Source: Oscheius sp. JU75 | Taxonomy: Eukaryota > Nematoda > Chromadorea > Rhabditida > Rhabditidae | Length of the DNA: 64,000 nt | Assembly: GCA_037178855.1 (NCBI GenBank) | Contig: JASJZC010000002.1 | Location: forward strand, 2,046,001 to 2,110,000 | Reading direction: 5' to 3' | Shown: in pieces, positions 28,452 through 39,366 of the stretch | Numbering within the stretch: the stretch's first letter is position 1 | Layout: the number at the start of each line of letters is the position of its first letter | Translations under genes and position numbers: made by a program | Notes under the pieces: model-generated | Database searches by the model: none | What the model was told of the DNA's origin: nothing | The model's input: the letters and a program-made list of their open reading frames with translations, nothing else

Positions 28452-29385
28452 TTTTCTAAACCCTTCTAGATAGCATTTTCAAGCTTTCCGCCCACCGGTG
28501 TCGTCACTTTGCCGGTCATTTCTGCATTTGCTTTAGTATTCTCCTCCCGCCTTTTTAACCTCTTTCTACCTACCTATGGTGCTCTAGTTTTCGCCCGCAA
28601 TTAGGCATCCTTTTGAAAGGTTAACAAGCAGCTCCCCTCTCTAAGAATACAGGCTTTGAACCCCGATTACGCGTAGTTTTGTTGATATATTTAGGCAGTC
28701 CTGTGTGTAAGATTGATGTAATTCAGGTCGATTGTATTAGTGTAACTCCTCCGGTTTTGTCCATCTTTTTTTTTCTCTCGAGCATAATGAGCGAAATAAC
28801 AACGTGCTCACAGCCTACAGACAAATAAACAGTTTTTTAAAGCATCAAGAACTGTGCTGTAACTTCCACGATTCTGTATAGTCTATTTCCAACTAATAGC
28901 GGCAGTGAGGCAATTCTTTAAAGGTTTTTCGAAAACGGAAATTTGGGTCCCGCCACGGCAAAAAGCCAATTTTTCTAATTCCTAATTTAAAAAAAAATGC
29001 TAAAGGAAGTTTTCGATCGAACCGTGAGAGATTGCTTCATCCTAGATTGGAAAAGCTACAAGTTGGTCTTTGTTCTCAGTCCGGAAAAGACTTACCTCGT
29101 TCTAAGCATCTATACTTTTCTGCATTTTCGGCAGTTTTGGACTTCCTCTACTTGTGATGTAACTTTCGTGTGAAGTTAATGAAAGATATACTGTCGCATT
29201 TGTTATGTATGTCGATTTACTAAAAACAAAGCACATGATAGCTCCTAGGTGGCTCTGTTGGGTTTCCCGTATCATTTTGCCACACCTTCAAACAGCTCTG
29301 AAGGCACAGGTACAAGCCATGAAACTCTCAGGCATTTAACTTTCCTCTTTTTCTCTTTATCATTGTCTTTCCTGATATACATTTC
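28452..29385. other. 3' flank with dispersed repeat
   Basis: No gene seen. At 28877-28975 is a repeat beginning TATAGTCTATTTCCAAC and continuing with AAAGGTTTTTCGAAAACGG and GGGTCCCGCCACG. The same order recurs at 59427-59505, and its beginning at 60136-60170. It is probably a dispersed transposon fragment. Confidence 0.5.
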
Positions 29386-30960
29386 AGGAAATAGATGTCG
29401 ATGAGGAAGATGAGGAGTCTGATGGTTACCAAGAGCCTCTTATCTTCCCAGAGGATTTCTACACCGACAGCCCTGTGTACATTTTCTAAGTGTGTCTTTC
29501 ACTTTTCTCTTGTTTAAAGAGAGCATCTTCAGTTGTCTGATTTGGTATTCAAGAAGCGAAAACCGTTTCGTGACCTTTTCTGCGACTGTTGGAGAAGCCA
29601 ACTTGGGAGCATGGATTTGAAGAGGACGTCATGGCTGCTATCAAGAAACAGGGATACTACTCACTTTCCTTGCCAGAGCCCCTTTTGGCCATTTTCGATT
29701 AACAGGAACTCTTCGTGATCTTCTCCAAAGTATGTTCTGTTCTTCCCTATTCAGTTGCAACGAAAGAGGCGTCCGGGCCAAACAGACCCGTACGCCACTC
29801 GCCGGGCGGAGTCGGACCTGGGCTGCTCGGGCCGAAAGTGCGCCCTATACCAACTTTTTTTTTTCAGACAGACATGACACCTCTTTAAGAGAATAGATAC
29901 AACTTTCAGATGCATTCGCGCCCTTTCACGAGGGTTATGGCCATGAACAAGGTCAACGGCTTCCTAACCAAGAATCTCACGAAATTTTGCGTCAGGATCA
30001 GAGATGGAGACCTAACTATAGATATGTTATGGTCTGAACCTGTGAGCAAAGGCATTTTTATAATACTTCAGTCTTTTTAGGATGACAACAAGCTAGAAGG
30101 TCTACGCTTTGAACGCGGTCGTGTAAACGAAGTTGAAGTACAGTAAGTTTGGACAAAGGAGAATTGGAAACTTACCAAGCATGTAGTAAGACTCTCTGTC
30201 TCTCTGTTGCTTCCGAAAACAGTCTTTGTTTCTACATCACGACCTTATCCCGCACGCGGAACTGCTGAGTTCTGCATCTAGGGTCCAGTTGAACCAGTCC
30301 TTTTTGTGCTCTGATAGACAATTGTGGTCTACTAGGAGAATAGCCTTGTTTCGTCATGTTGTCTGGAAACATAATTGGGTTCAAGAATCAGAAGAAGCAT
30401 TTTAAGCGTGTTTTCGAAAGTGGCTTTTGAAACGAAAAATTGGCCGATTACTACAACGAGGAAAATAGCCTCTAGTCTCTCTGTCTCTCTGCTTCAAACA
30501 TATTGTTTAAGAGGACTAGATGTATAGCAGTCAATACTAGCAAAGTTAAGCGTTCTGTTCGAACAGAACACAGGAATATATCTCAGAAAAGGGTGTCAGG
30601 CGAATGGGATCGTGAAATTACAGAAATCGAAGGAATTTGCGATGAGCCTGCAACCAATATCTACAAAGTTCTGACAGGATGATAGTTTTTTGAATAGCAG
30701 GCTCGCAAGATGTTTTTCCGGAAAACTGCTATATCGCTCTCTCTATGATGGAAATATTTTCAGACATTATTTGGTTCCACATATCTCTGAGAGTCAAATC
30801 AGTAACAAACCTTCTTCCATACGAGGAAGCTTATTGGGAGACTTCTATCCTATTGATTAATCCGCGTACCCTGATGATCCCGAGTTTGTCATTGACTCTG
30901 AGAGTTTTTGTTCCATTTATGCCGGTAACAACCCTTATGAACGTGTTTTTTTTTTTTAGA
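29386..30960 (+). pseudogene. Broken copy of the 52.6-kb gene family
   Basis: Pieces appear in the same order as in the intact gene at 52649. An acidic exon has EEDEESDGY and FPEDFYTDSPVY (compare YPEDFLTDSEVH) but runs into TAA where the intact gene has the last lysine codon. A second piece begins LSDLVFKKRK (compare LSDEEFKRRK) and later has YYSLSLPEPLL in another frame plus a stop. The exon 29910-30039 begins MHSRPFTR (compare MHSRAFAR) and is open, followed by 30080-30142. A terminal piece near 30771-30950 has GDFYPID, a TAA, then a stretch parallel to the intact C terminus. Some exons may still be used, but the whole cannot encode the full protein. Confidence 0.65.
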
Positions 30961-31283
30961 ATATTTCAAATAAACAATAGGTGTCTTTGTTATCAGGAGA
31001 AAGAGACAGAGACAGTAGATAACCGTTTTGCAACAAACTTCATTGCATTGAGACAAAGAGAATGAGTGATAGGGAAATAGCACAGGAAAAGGCATAAGTA
31101 TGAGACCGTGAGAGCTGTACGTGTCGTTTGTGTAACCGGATGAATTCTGGACTAGGATTCCTCTTCTCCATCGGATAGACACCAAAAAAGTTTTACAAAA
31201 ATACTGATATGTAGCAATCTCGGAGATGTTTCACAATTTTTCGTATACTCGTGGGGAGATGGCGGGACCCGTAGTCTTTGGAT

Positions 31284-32842
31284 TTAAGCCAATCTTCTTC
31301 TGATCTTCTGGGGACAGCTGCTCGGCCATTCGATGTGATTGTGGAAGAGATGGGGCGGGAGGGCGTCCTTTTCGAAGAACTTCACCACCGGGGACCAGAA
31401 GGACCAGTTAAGGATGTTGCGCTCGAAGGAGCCCTCATGGTAGCTGACCATCAGGGCGTGGTACTCCATGAAGATTCGGGAGGACACGGTATATCTGAAA
31501 GTCAGAAGTGAAACTCTCTGTTACTTCTGAGTAGTTTACCAAGAGTTTAACTATTAACTAATCAAGATAAAAGAAACTTTGTGACTTTGTTTCCCAACAA
31601 TCCCTAATTGACACACTTCAAACTAGCTAACTTTCTATTGCAAAAAAACGTGTAATTGCCAGCTACCACCAGACACTGTCACCAAAAGGACCAAATCATG
31701 TCCATATCCAATGGGACCACAGCTAGAGCATAGGCTAGTCACTCTACTTCCTGTCTTCCCTCTCCTCCTTTTACGGCATTAAGCCTTATCAAACCTTGAC
31801 TCATACACTTGCAAATTATACATAAAGTTCTTCCCTCACTCACCCTAACACGACGTCGATCATGTAATGTTTCCTGTTCAGTAGAATGGCTCCCAGGGCG
31901 ACAAAGGCCAAGACGTTAAAGACGTAGCTGATGATCTTCAGCTTTTTCGGGGCGTAATATTTGAAGGTGAAGAAGGCGGTGAAGATGGTGAGAGTATGAC
32001 CGGAGACGATCAGATCACCACAGAGTTCTCGGGGTCGTAGTTGTTCGATGCCGGCGCTCCAAAACATTCGGGCTACTCGGCCTGCGACAAGGTCGAAGCT
32101 GGAGTTCAGTTTGGGGGCACAGTAGGTGTTGACGGAGGGCACGGGGACCTGAAATGGGGTCGGTTTCATAGACTGTATCTATCTCACTGTCTCTCTATCT
32201 CTTTATCTCTGTTTTCCTCTGTCTCTCTTTCTGTCTCCCTGTTTCTCTCCCTACCTGGAAGATCGTGATGCACAGAGCTCGGAACATGTAGGCCAGACCG
32301 GCACAGAAGAATACACGTCGTGCTACAATCCATCGGTGCTGGTGACACAGCACAATGATGATGGCGTTGACACACAGAATGAGCATAATGTACTCGGTAA
32401 CCCTGATAGCTCCCCGAACTTCTGGGAAGATCGAGAACCAGAGGTCCGGCAGAGGGGGCACGTCTCTCGGCACACGTTCGTGGATCCATGCCAGAGCGAT
32501 TTCGTTCGCTAGCCAGCCCATAGCCTATAAATCAACGCCTTGTCTTCATCCGTATTGTTTCTGCTGTTGATCTCTAAAGTCCGAAGGCTTCCTAACAACG
32601 CTATGCACAACATGCATAGCCAAAAAGGCTGTGCTATGTAGTGTCATTTTTCATCTCCCCCTTCTCTCAAAAACCCGGGGCAAAGAATGTTTTCAAATCG
32701 CATGATTTCAAGGATTATAGCCGGGCTTCTTGTATGATTAGTCATAAAAACTTACTACGCAGATGAGAGCGAAGAAGGTCGGCCATTTTCGAACCTCGTA
32801 AGGCTTGGCGAAGCTGATGGGCAGTATCTCGCCCTTCTCCAT
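31284..32842 (-). CDS. Sphingomyelin synthase-type enzyme
   Basis: Minus-strand exons 32842-32756, 32524-32255, 32148-31844 and 31494-31284 join in phase (873 nt, 290 aa). It transfers a head group from phosphatidylcholine to ceramide in the Golgi or plasma membrane. Family signs are PPLPDLWFSIFPE, CGDLIVSGHT with the first catalytic histidine, and KHYMIDVVLGY with the second histidine and the aspartate. About six hydrophobic segments are visible (FFALICV, YIMLILCVNAIIIVL, VFFCAGLAYMF, LTIFTAFFTF, FNVLAFVALGAILL, and the last around the active site). There is no N-terminal SAM domain and the protein is shorter than most relatives; upstream exons could be missing, but an AG acceptor 2 bases before the ATG supports this start. 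The sms paralogue cannot be decided. Confidence 0.92.
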
Positions 32843-32959
32843 CTCTGGAAAGATCACATTTGAGAGGTGAGAAGGGGTGGGGGAGACAAAAAGAGAAAAT
32901 GAAAGAGAGCGAAGAAGATACAGGAATGAAATTAAAACTTTGAGATAGGACTGGAAAGA

Positions 32960-33310
32960 AAAAGCAAAAAATGAGTAGATACGGGGGAGACAAACCAGCC
33001 ATTGAAATAGGAGCCAAGAAGGTACGGAAGGGCATATTCAAGAAAATGAATCAATGCATCGAAGAGGTACAAGTAAACCATAACAAGAAATTGAAATTTG
33101 GGCCGAGCAGGTACGCGAGGGACAGGACGCGGAATTCTAATGGGAGCCGAGTACGTTCGCGAGATAAACAACGGAAAATGGTGGCAGGAGCTGAGAAAAT
33201 ACGGCTAAGACGGGTAGGAGAGGTACGAGAGAGACAAGACTAGAAAGTGCGAGAGAGACACAATGAGAGAGCTGAAAATTAGGCTGAGAAAGTACGGGAG
33301 AGAAACACCG
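32960..33310. repeat. Degenerate array of GGTACGNGAG-like units
   Basis: Seven or more decayed units occur between 33010 and 33300: AAGGTACGGAAG, GAGGTACAAG, CAGGTACGCGAG, GAGTACGTTCGCGAG, AAAATACGG, GAGGTACGAGAG and AAAGTACGGGAG, usually preceded by a GAGC-like string and 30-60 bases apart. The reverse complement (CTCNCCGTACC) matches the motif scattered over 22.5-27 kb and 37.5 kb. It lies just upstream of the sphingomyelin synthase gene. No coding content. Confidence 0.5.
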
Positions 33311-35040
33311 AATTCCTATGGACCGTGAACAAGGATTGATTTCCAGCCGTTATCATGCTGTTCTTATCAAGAAGGTAAGAGCCGCATCGTACGACACATG
33401 ACTCAGGAATCCGACAAGTTTTCCAAAGAGAGAAGGAGTGCAAAGAAGGCGGGAAGCGTCAGCCCAGCCAGAATGGAAAAGACCCCAAAATGCTTAGGAA
33501 ATCAGTCACTCCACCCTCTGCCCCTGGCGTGACTAATTCTGCTCCTTCTTATCGATGTATCTAAGAATAATAACAGTCCAAGATGGCGGGAGGGGATGAG
33601 TCAGTCTTCTCCTTGTGACTACTTCTTTTTCTTCGGGAATTCTTTGTCAGTTTGTTGAAATTGGTTATGGGAAACTTGCTTACGGGGAGGAGAGACAGTC
33701 AGCGGCTGACTATTTTGATAACTGGCGGAAGAAGATGGTCTTCCAGAGGAAAAAAGATAGTAGGGCAGTGACTGGGACAGGACTACTGCTAGAAGCTTTG
33801 AGAAAGTACAGAAGGTTTGGAGCCAGGTTCTAGAGAGTATGGAAAGTCATTTTTTGAAGGAAGCATGCTGAAGTGTAAACCTTTCATATCACTTCTGGGT
33901 GGGAACTTAGGTAGACACTGGGTCAGATCCGCTAGAATACGTATCCGTTATGTCCATACTCGTACTGTCTAGACAGTTGAGAGAGCAAAACTAAACTTTA
34001 GCCTGCCAAAGACCTATTGCAAACTATCACAGTCGGTTCCCATAATGGGTTCGCCTTTTTAGGCATTTCCCGATACGTTTAATTTAGCGCCGCAACGTCA
34101 TGGTGATACTTCTAGTTAACCTTTGAAGGACTGACGACAATGAATCTGATGAAGGTCTTGCAAAGGTGTTTAAATTGATCTGCGAGGCAGTTTCCAAAGG
34201 TTAGTACGGACAACTGCATAGTTTTGAAGAGGTAGAGGAAGGTAATTTCTAGAACTCCCTGACCAGACAGTTCAAAAGATAACAGGATAGTCTCAGACCA
34301 AAAGAATCGCCTGGCACTGGCATTTTATGACTCTTGTTCAACTTCCAAAAACAGTTCTTTGTCTCACGATGGGCTAGTTTTCAATCTGGGTAAGGTGAAA
34401 CTACGAACTGATAGCAAATCAGCAATGGGGTAACACAGAACTAGAGTCTAGGAACCTTACGTTAGATTCCCCCTCTGTTCCATCCCTCTGTCTCTGTGGC
34501 TTTAACGGTGTCTAAAGATACCTAATTTCTAAAAGGCTCGGAACCAGACATCAGGACTTGGATTGTTACGCGGACGCTAACAAAGCATGCTGTTAAATGT
34601 GATTGTTTACGTCGCAACGAAATCTTTTTTTGAACACGAATATTTGAAACGTAGGGAAAATTAACAGGAATTACGTGAGAGCAACCAGGCGGAAGGTTGA
34701 GAAACTGTCTCTCCTGACTTTTAGAAAAGACTAGCTCCGGAGATAAAGAGTAAAAGCAAACAGTCGAGAGAGAGGACGGACAGTCCGACTGGTGGGCCGA
34801 TAAGTACTGGAAGGCCTCTGTGACTTGTGGCATCATTTCTTTGTGTCGACAACCTCCTCGTCGGGCTCACAAACTTTGCCAAGAGTCAATACTGGACGTG
34901 AGCTCTGTGCCATCGGTTATGTGAAGTGGGCGTAGTGGGGAAAGAGTGGAGAAAACCGGTGATGCCATGGGATCAGGAGTGGGACAAGTGGGACATGATA
35001 ATCGAGACAAGAGCTACTATAGGTCTCTCTGTCTCTGTCT
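33311..35040. other. Intergenic, no gene seen
   Basis: Open stretches such as 33615-33833 and 34522-34836 (minus) lack start context, splice logic and recognisable composition. Nothing else stands out apart from short CTCTGTCTCT runs. Confidence 0.5.
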
Positions 35041-35046
35041 CTCTCC

Positions 35047-35681
35047 CTATAGAAAACCTGGAACATTTGGACAAAAATCATTCCCATTGTTTGAATTTCG
35101 GGAACAGATGACTGCACAATCAGCCAAGCCGGGAGAGACACATTTCGGAGTGCTCTCCTGTTTGCATATCTTCTTTCGGTCAGTTAGTGAGCACGCAGTG
35201 CCTTGGACATATTGGCAAGTTGTTTCTATGAAGGGAGAGCAATGGATACATTGATCAAGAGTGTCCCCAAAAAGACTGAACTTTGATACCAAACAATTGA
35301 CTCATACTCTCCCGCCCGGCTTAGCCTAATACTCCCGGAAAACTTTTGACAGTACGCGTTGTGAAAGAGCACAAAGTCAGGTGACAAGGTGATAGTACGA
35401 TCTCCCACGAGTGTCAGACTTGAAAACGAGAATTTAGTGTATTTGCCTTGGGCTCTCACGTGCACATATGTTTGCCCTGGACCGAATGTCACAAAAAGGT
35501 TGTGTGAGACAAGCCAAGGGGTAATTAGTAGTAGGTACTCGCCCTCATAAATCAAAAGAGCTGAAAGATCAGCAGCAGCAAGGCGGGGGATATCCGCAAG
35601 AGTGAGCGAGATGTGTGCTGCCGTTACCTGATGACAGAAAGAGAGAGAGTGGGTAACAATGGCAAATAGAAAACGCCCCAA
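35047..35681 (-). CDS. Tentative cysteine-rich secreted protein
   Basis: The minus strand has an open stretch 35681-35226 whose beginning is hydrophobic (MGRFLFAIVTHSLSF) and whose later part (FVTFGPGQTYVHV, TLVGDRTITLSPDFVLF) looks like beta-strand sequence of a CUB-like fold. It is followed, in another frame, by a cysteine-rich stretch to 35047 (TTCQYVQGTACS, KKICKQ, KCVSPGLADCAVIC, DFCPN). A splice with acceptor at CTTCATAG near 35229 could join them. The donor is not clear, the 3' end is unknown, and the whole may be a decayed gene. I do not recognise a named family. Confidence 0.3.
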
Positions 35682-35689
35682 CTACCGCG

Positions 35690-37834
35690 AGAACCTTCGA
35701 GAATTACTTTGACTGAGGGAGAGAGAGAGAGAGAGTTTGTTCAAACTTACAGTAACGTGTGCATTGTGTCCGGTGTAGTGTTCTTTTGGGAGTTTGTCTG
35801 GATGAGAGACAAGGAGACAAAGAGATAGAGGCATAGAGACAGAAAGACATGGAGACAGAGAGACATACGGAAAGACTGCGGGCATGGAGACAAAGAGTCT
35901 TGTCTCCTACCAAAGTTCAAGCCACAATGACGTGGTTCTCTCTCTGATAACTTCCAAAGTTTCGTAATATGACTAGTCACAAAGATGCCACAGTAGCAGA
36001 GGCTGTGACAAAGAAGACACAATGTGGTGCTATCTTAGAGTTTGTACGGGCTGATAACAGCAAGAATTTTGTGATTGTACAAGGAGAATACGAGGAAATA
36101 CGGGTGTACACCTATTTCCCTCCAGGAAGCCCTGTGACGTAGATTCTCGGCTTAGAACCCCTACATTTTTCCAGACCCCGTTTTCCCCCTGTCTATGATC
36201 CCATGATCCCAGCCTCTTTAGAAAAATCCTATTACGATTAATGAGAGACTGCAAATTGCAAACACAGCTTATCAGAGAACACGATCACGACCAACTGGCT
36301 ATTCTGAGCAGAACGACCCGAGTTTTTTCACCGAACCGGTGGAAAGTGATACGTGGTGTGAGATCAAGGTACCCTCGATGTAATTCTAGTCATTGTCCTA
36401 TGAAAAATGAGTCCATGTTTCTCTACGTAGGGACACTCGCAATTATGAGACAAAGAGAATCAAATTGCAGGGTGAGGGGGCTGTTCGTTTGAATGGGGAG
36501 TAGATAGAGAGACATAGAGACAGATACAAAGACAGGGTCTCTCTCTTTCTCTCTCTTTAGAAACAACATTGCAATTTGGAGAAAACAACACACAAAGTCA
36601 GTTAATGCAGGAGGTAAACTGACTCATCCTAAAAGAACTGGTTGCTTTTTTCTAGGACCAACAACAGAGGAACTTTCACTTTTCCCTCTTTTATACTCTA
36701 CTGGATTACAAAAGTTCAGTGTCAATTTCTGTGTACTTTGCCGCTGCGAGATGATCAACCTCTCTAATGCGTCGACAAACATGGTTCAAAAAAGCGGTAC
36801 CTCGTTTGAGTTTTGGATTTATACACCTTTGAAAATGAAGGGGAAGAGGAAAAAACAGAATGGCTGGTCTGAAAAAGCTGAAAGCTGAGACAAGGAGCGG
36901 ACAATGAGCCCTGGACGTTCACGGCGAAAGGGGAAAACAGTGGGTGATTTGAAACAAATAGAGACAGAGAGACATTGAGATTTGAAAGCGTTGGTCAGGC
37001 GTCTTTGGCGATAAGAAAGACCGCTTAGACTGGCTGTGCCAATGTTTGAGTTCGAAGTGTGGCAAACACCGGGTCCCGGGGGTCGAGAAGTTCAGCCTTT
37101 CTTTCCTCCCAGTTTGCTCAGCTGTCTTTTTTACAGTAGTCCAGATACGGTGAGAGTACACAAGGGGTCACACTGAACTTTGACTGGCCTCTAACGAAGA
37201 GATTGGATAAATATTTGGGAAGGAGATGGACAGATGGCAGCAAACTGAAGCTGTTCTTTAGAGTCAGTTTATTTTAAAGGGTCTGAGCGGTTAAATATAA
37301 AAGATATCAGATGATCATCTATTCACAACAGTTCTGGTCTGATGAATGTCCACAAAGTTGTTCAGCAGTTTATTGTGAAAAAAAAGAGGTAAGAGACAAT
37401 ATGGATTTTGAAGGCAAGAAGAGAAACCGAATTATATCACAGAGAAGAAGTAGTCTGCATTGGAATGAGATCAGTCGGGCGGTTGAAATGCATTAAATTT
37501 TCTTCCGTACCATCTTGGTTGCCAGAAGAGTTTCCACCCGTACTTTCTCGTCAGCGAAGTAGATCAAGAGGGATACAATTCCGTAACGTCTTTATATCCA
37601 AAAGAGCTCTCGCCCGTAATGTCTTGGCAGTCAGTTACGACTCATCACGAGTTCTGTCTGGTAGCCTTTACTGTTCCCAAAGCAAAAAAATGCTTTATTG
37701 CTATTTAATAACGTCTGTAACTTTATTTTCCAAAAAGGCCCTAATAAATAACCCTTTTGTAACGTCGAGAAACTTTCTGTAAACTCCAATACCAAAGAGT
37801 AATTACCGAAGAGTTTGAGTCTACTTCAGCTCCC
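35690..37834. other. Intergenic, no gene seen
   Basis: There are GAGACAGAGAGACA runs at about 35800-35870 and 36500-36540. Between 37500 and 37640 four decayed copies of the CCCGTACTGTCTC-type motif follow one another (37505, 37537, 37579, 37612). The last 150 bases are probably the promoter of the membrane-protein gene. No exon is convincing. Confidence 0.5.
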
Positions 37835-39193
37835 ATGTCCTCCCCTACGCGGCTGGCACTCCTCGTCACTCTCAGCCTTGTCGTCTCTTTGGCAGCAGAC
37901 TACCACCAAGCGCTTCGGATGAGACAGCCGTCTGTCACCAAAACGATCAAAGGATTCCGGCCTCCCAGCAGAGCTCCTGGGACCAAGAGAATAGGAGGCA
38001 GTATGGCTACCCGGACGTGGGCTACGACGACGGCTGCACCGAACCCGACTTTCTTCAATGGAACCATAGTGAATAGGAGCACACCTGACCCTTGGACTCT
38101 GCTCAATGGGACCTCGCTCAATGAGACTACTCTAGCTCCTTCTGAAAGTCTCAATGGCAGTACGGTAGCGACTATCAAGGGGCTGGTCAGGACGAGAATC
38201 TGGCCCACGGAACCGGCGACAGAGACGACCTTCTTCAAGCCGAGACTCGTCACACTGCCACCACATCCGACAGTCGTCGTCTACACCATCATGCCCGAAG
38301 CTTTCTACGAGTTCGACAACAGCAACGTGGAAGATGTCATCGTCATCTGGCTGTGCTTCCTGATTGTCATCTGTCTACTAGGATGCGTTGCCATCTTCGG
38401 AATGCGACAGTACTACAAGTTAGTTTAGATTTTTGGACTTGGTGGTCGGTGACTTACTCCGGACACTTTTGAGCTCTGTAACACTGAAAAAATTGTTTGT
38501 TTTTTGAAGAGGATGAGACAAGACTAGACTTCAATACGGTACAGATGAGATTTCTAGCTCTAGCAAGAGGGTAGATGTGGATCGATGGAAATGAAGCAGT
38601 ACCAATCAGGTCAGAGCCTACTGAGGTGAGAACTATCTGTCTCCCTCTCAGTACAAGGAAGACTTCAAACTTGAGACGCTTCGGGTGAGACTACAGACAC
38701 TAAGAGAGTACGGGAAAGGCTTTGAAAAAAAAATTAGACACCTTACGGATGAGATAGCGAGAGTGTACAGGTGGAACTTGTGCTTCTGAAAAGACTGGAT
38801 AAAATGGCGTGGATTGTCTCCTAACGATTTCCAATACTTGATACTTATCGGACTCATAGTGTAACTCTCTGTGCCGCTACAGACTTCGGGAACTTAAACA
38901 GTTTATATGGGACAGCACAAGTACAGATTCTGTGACTATAGACAACAAAAGATCAGCTTGCCTAGCTTCCTCAGTTCTCCACCAAACAGTTCTTTTCCAG
39001 AAAGATCACGGCAGAGAAGCTAAACGATATCAAGAGAGAATTAGAGAGTCAGCGCCAGCTTGGCCAGATGTGTTGTGCCGAGGCTAACAACCACAAGCCG
39101 ATCGAGCCGCTCTCGGACCCCGTGACAGATCAGGCCATCTACTATCCGCTTGGCGAACTGCTCAAGGAGGACGCTTACGGAGGAGTGCTCTAA
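37835..39193 (+). CDS. Type I membrane protein with glycosylated stalk, unrecognised
   Basis: Exons 37835-38418 and 39001-39193 join in phase (777 nt, 258 aa). Residues 1-20 form a signal peptide (LALLVTLSLVVSLAA). Residues 21-160 are a Ser/Thr/Pro-rich stalk with about five N-glycosylation sites (NGTI, NRST, NGTS, NETT, NGST). A single membrane helix (VIVIWLCFLIVICLLGCVAIF) lies near residue 168-190, followed by a cytoplasmic tail of about 68 residues with a Lys/Glu-rich helix and CCAEANNH. I do not know the family. It is the only intact copy: three decayed copies lie at 14.5-16.8 kb and a fragment at 51.2 kb. The 582-bp intron contains an inverted fragment of the neighbouring collagen gene. 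Confidence 0.8.
38583..38645 (+). repeat. Inverted copy of a collagen exon-intron junction
   Basis: GAAATGAAGCAGTACCAATC followed by AGAGCCTACTGAGGTGAGAAC and then CTGTCTCC matches, on the opposite strand, the end of collagen exon 8, its donor site and the start of its repeat intron (40030-40092). About 60 bases agree with few mismatches. The two copies face each other 1.4 kb apart. Confidence 0.75.
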
Positions 39194-39366
39194 AATTCCA
39201 AAATGTCTGAAAAAAAAATAATCTCTGGGGCCCCTAAGCTGAATAAATACTTCGATAGATAGATTTACTGAATAGTTAGGCGTCAGCGATAAAATTCAAA
39301 ATATAGACAAATTTGATGAGCATGAAACACCAGATCAGCACGTCCTTTGTGTTAATCTCATCTTCT
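39194..39366. other. Convergent 3' ends
   Basis: The membrane-protein gene (+) and the collagen (-) end towards each other with 173 bases between stop codons. CTGAATAAATAC on the plus strand (AATAAA at 39241) can serve as the poly(A) signal of the membrane-protein gene. Confidence 0.5.
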
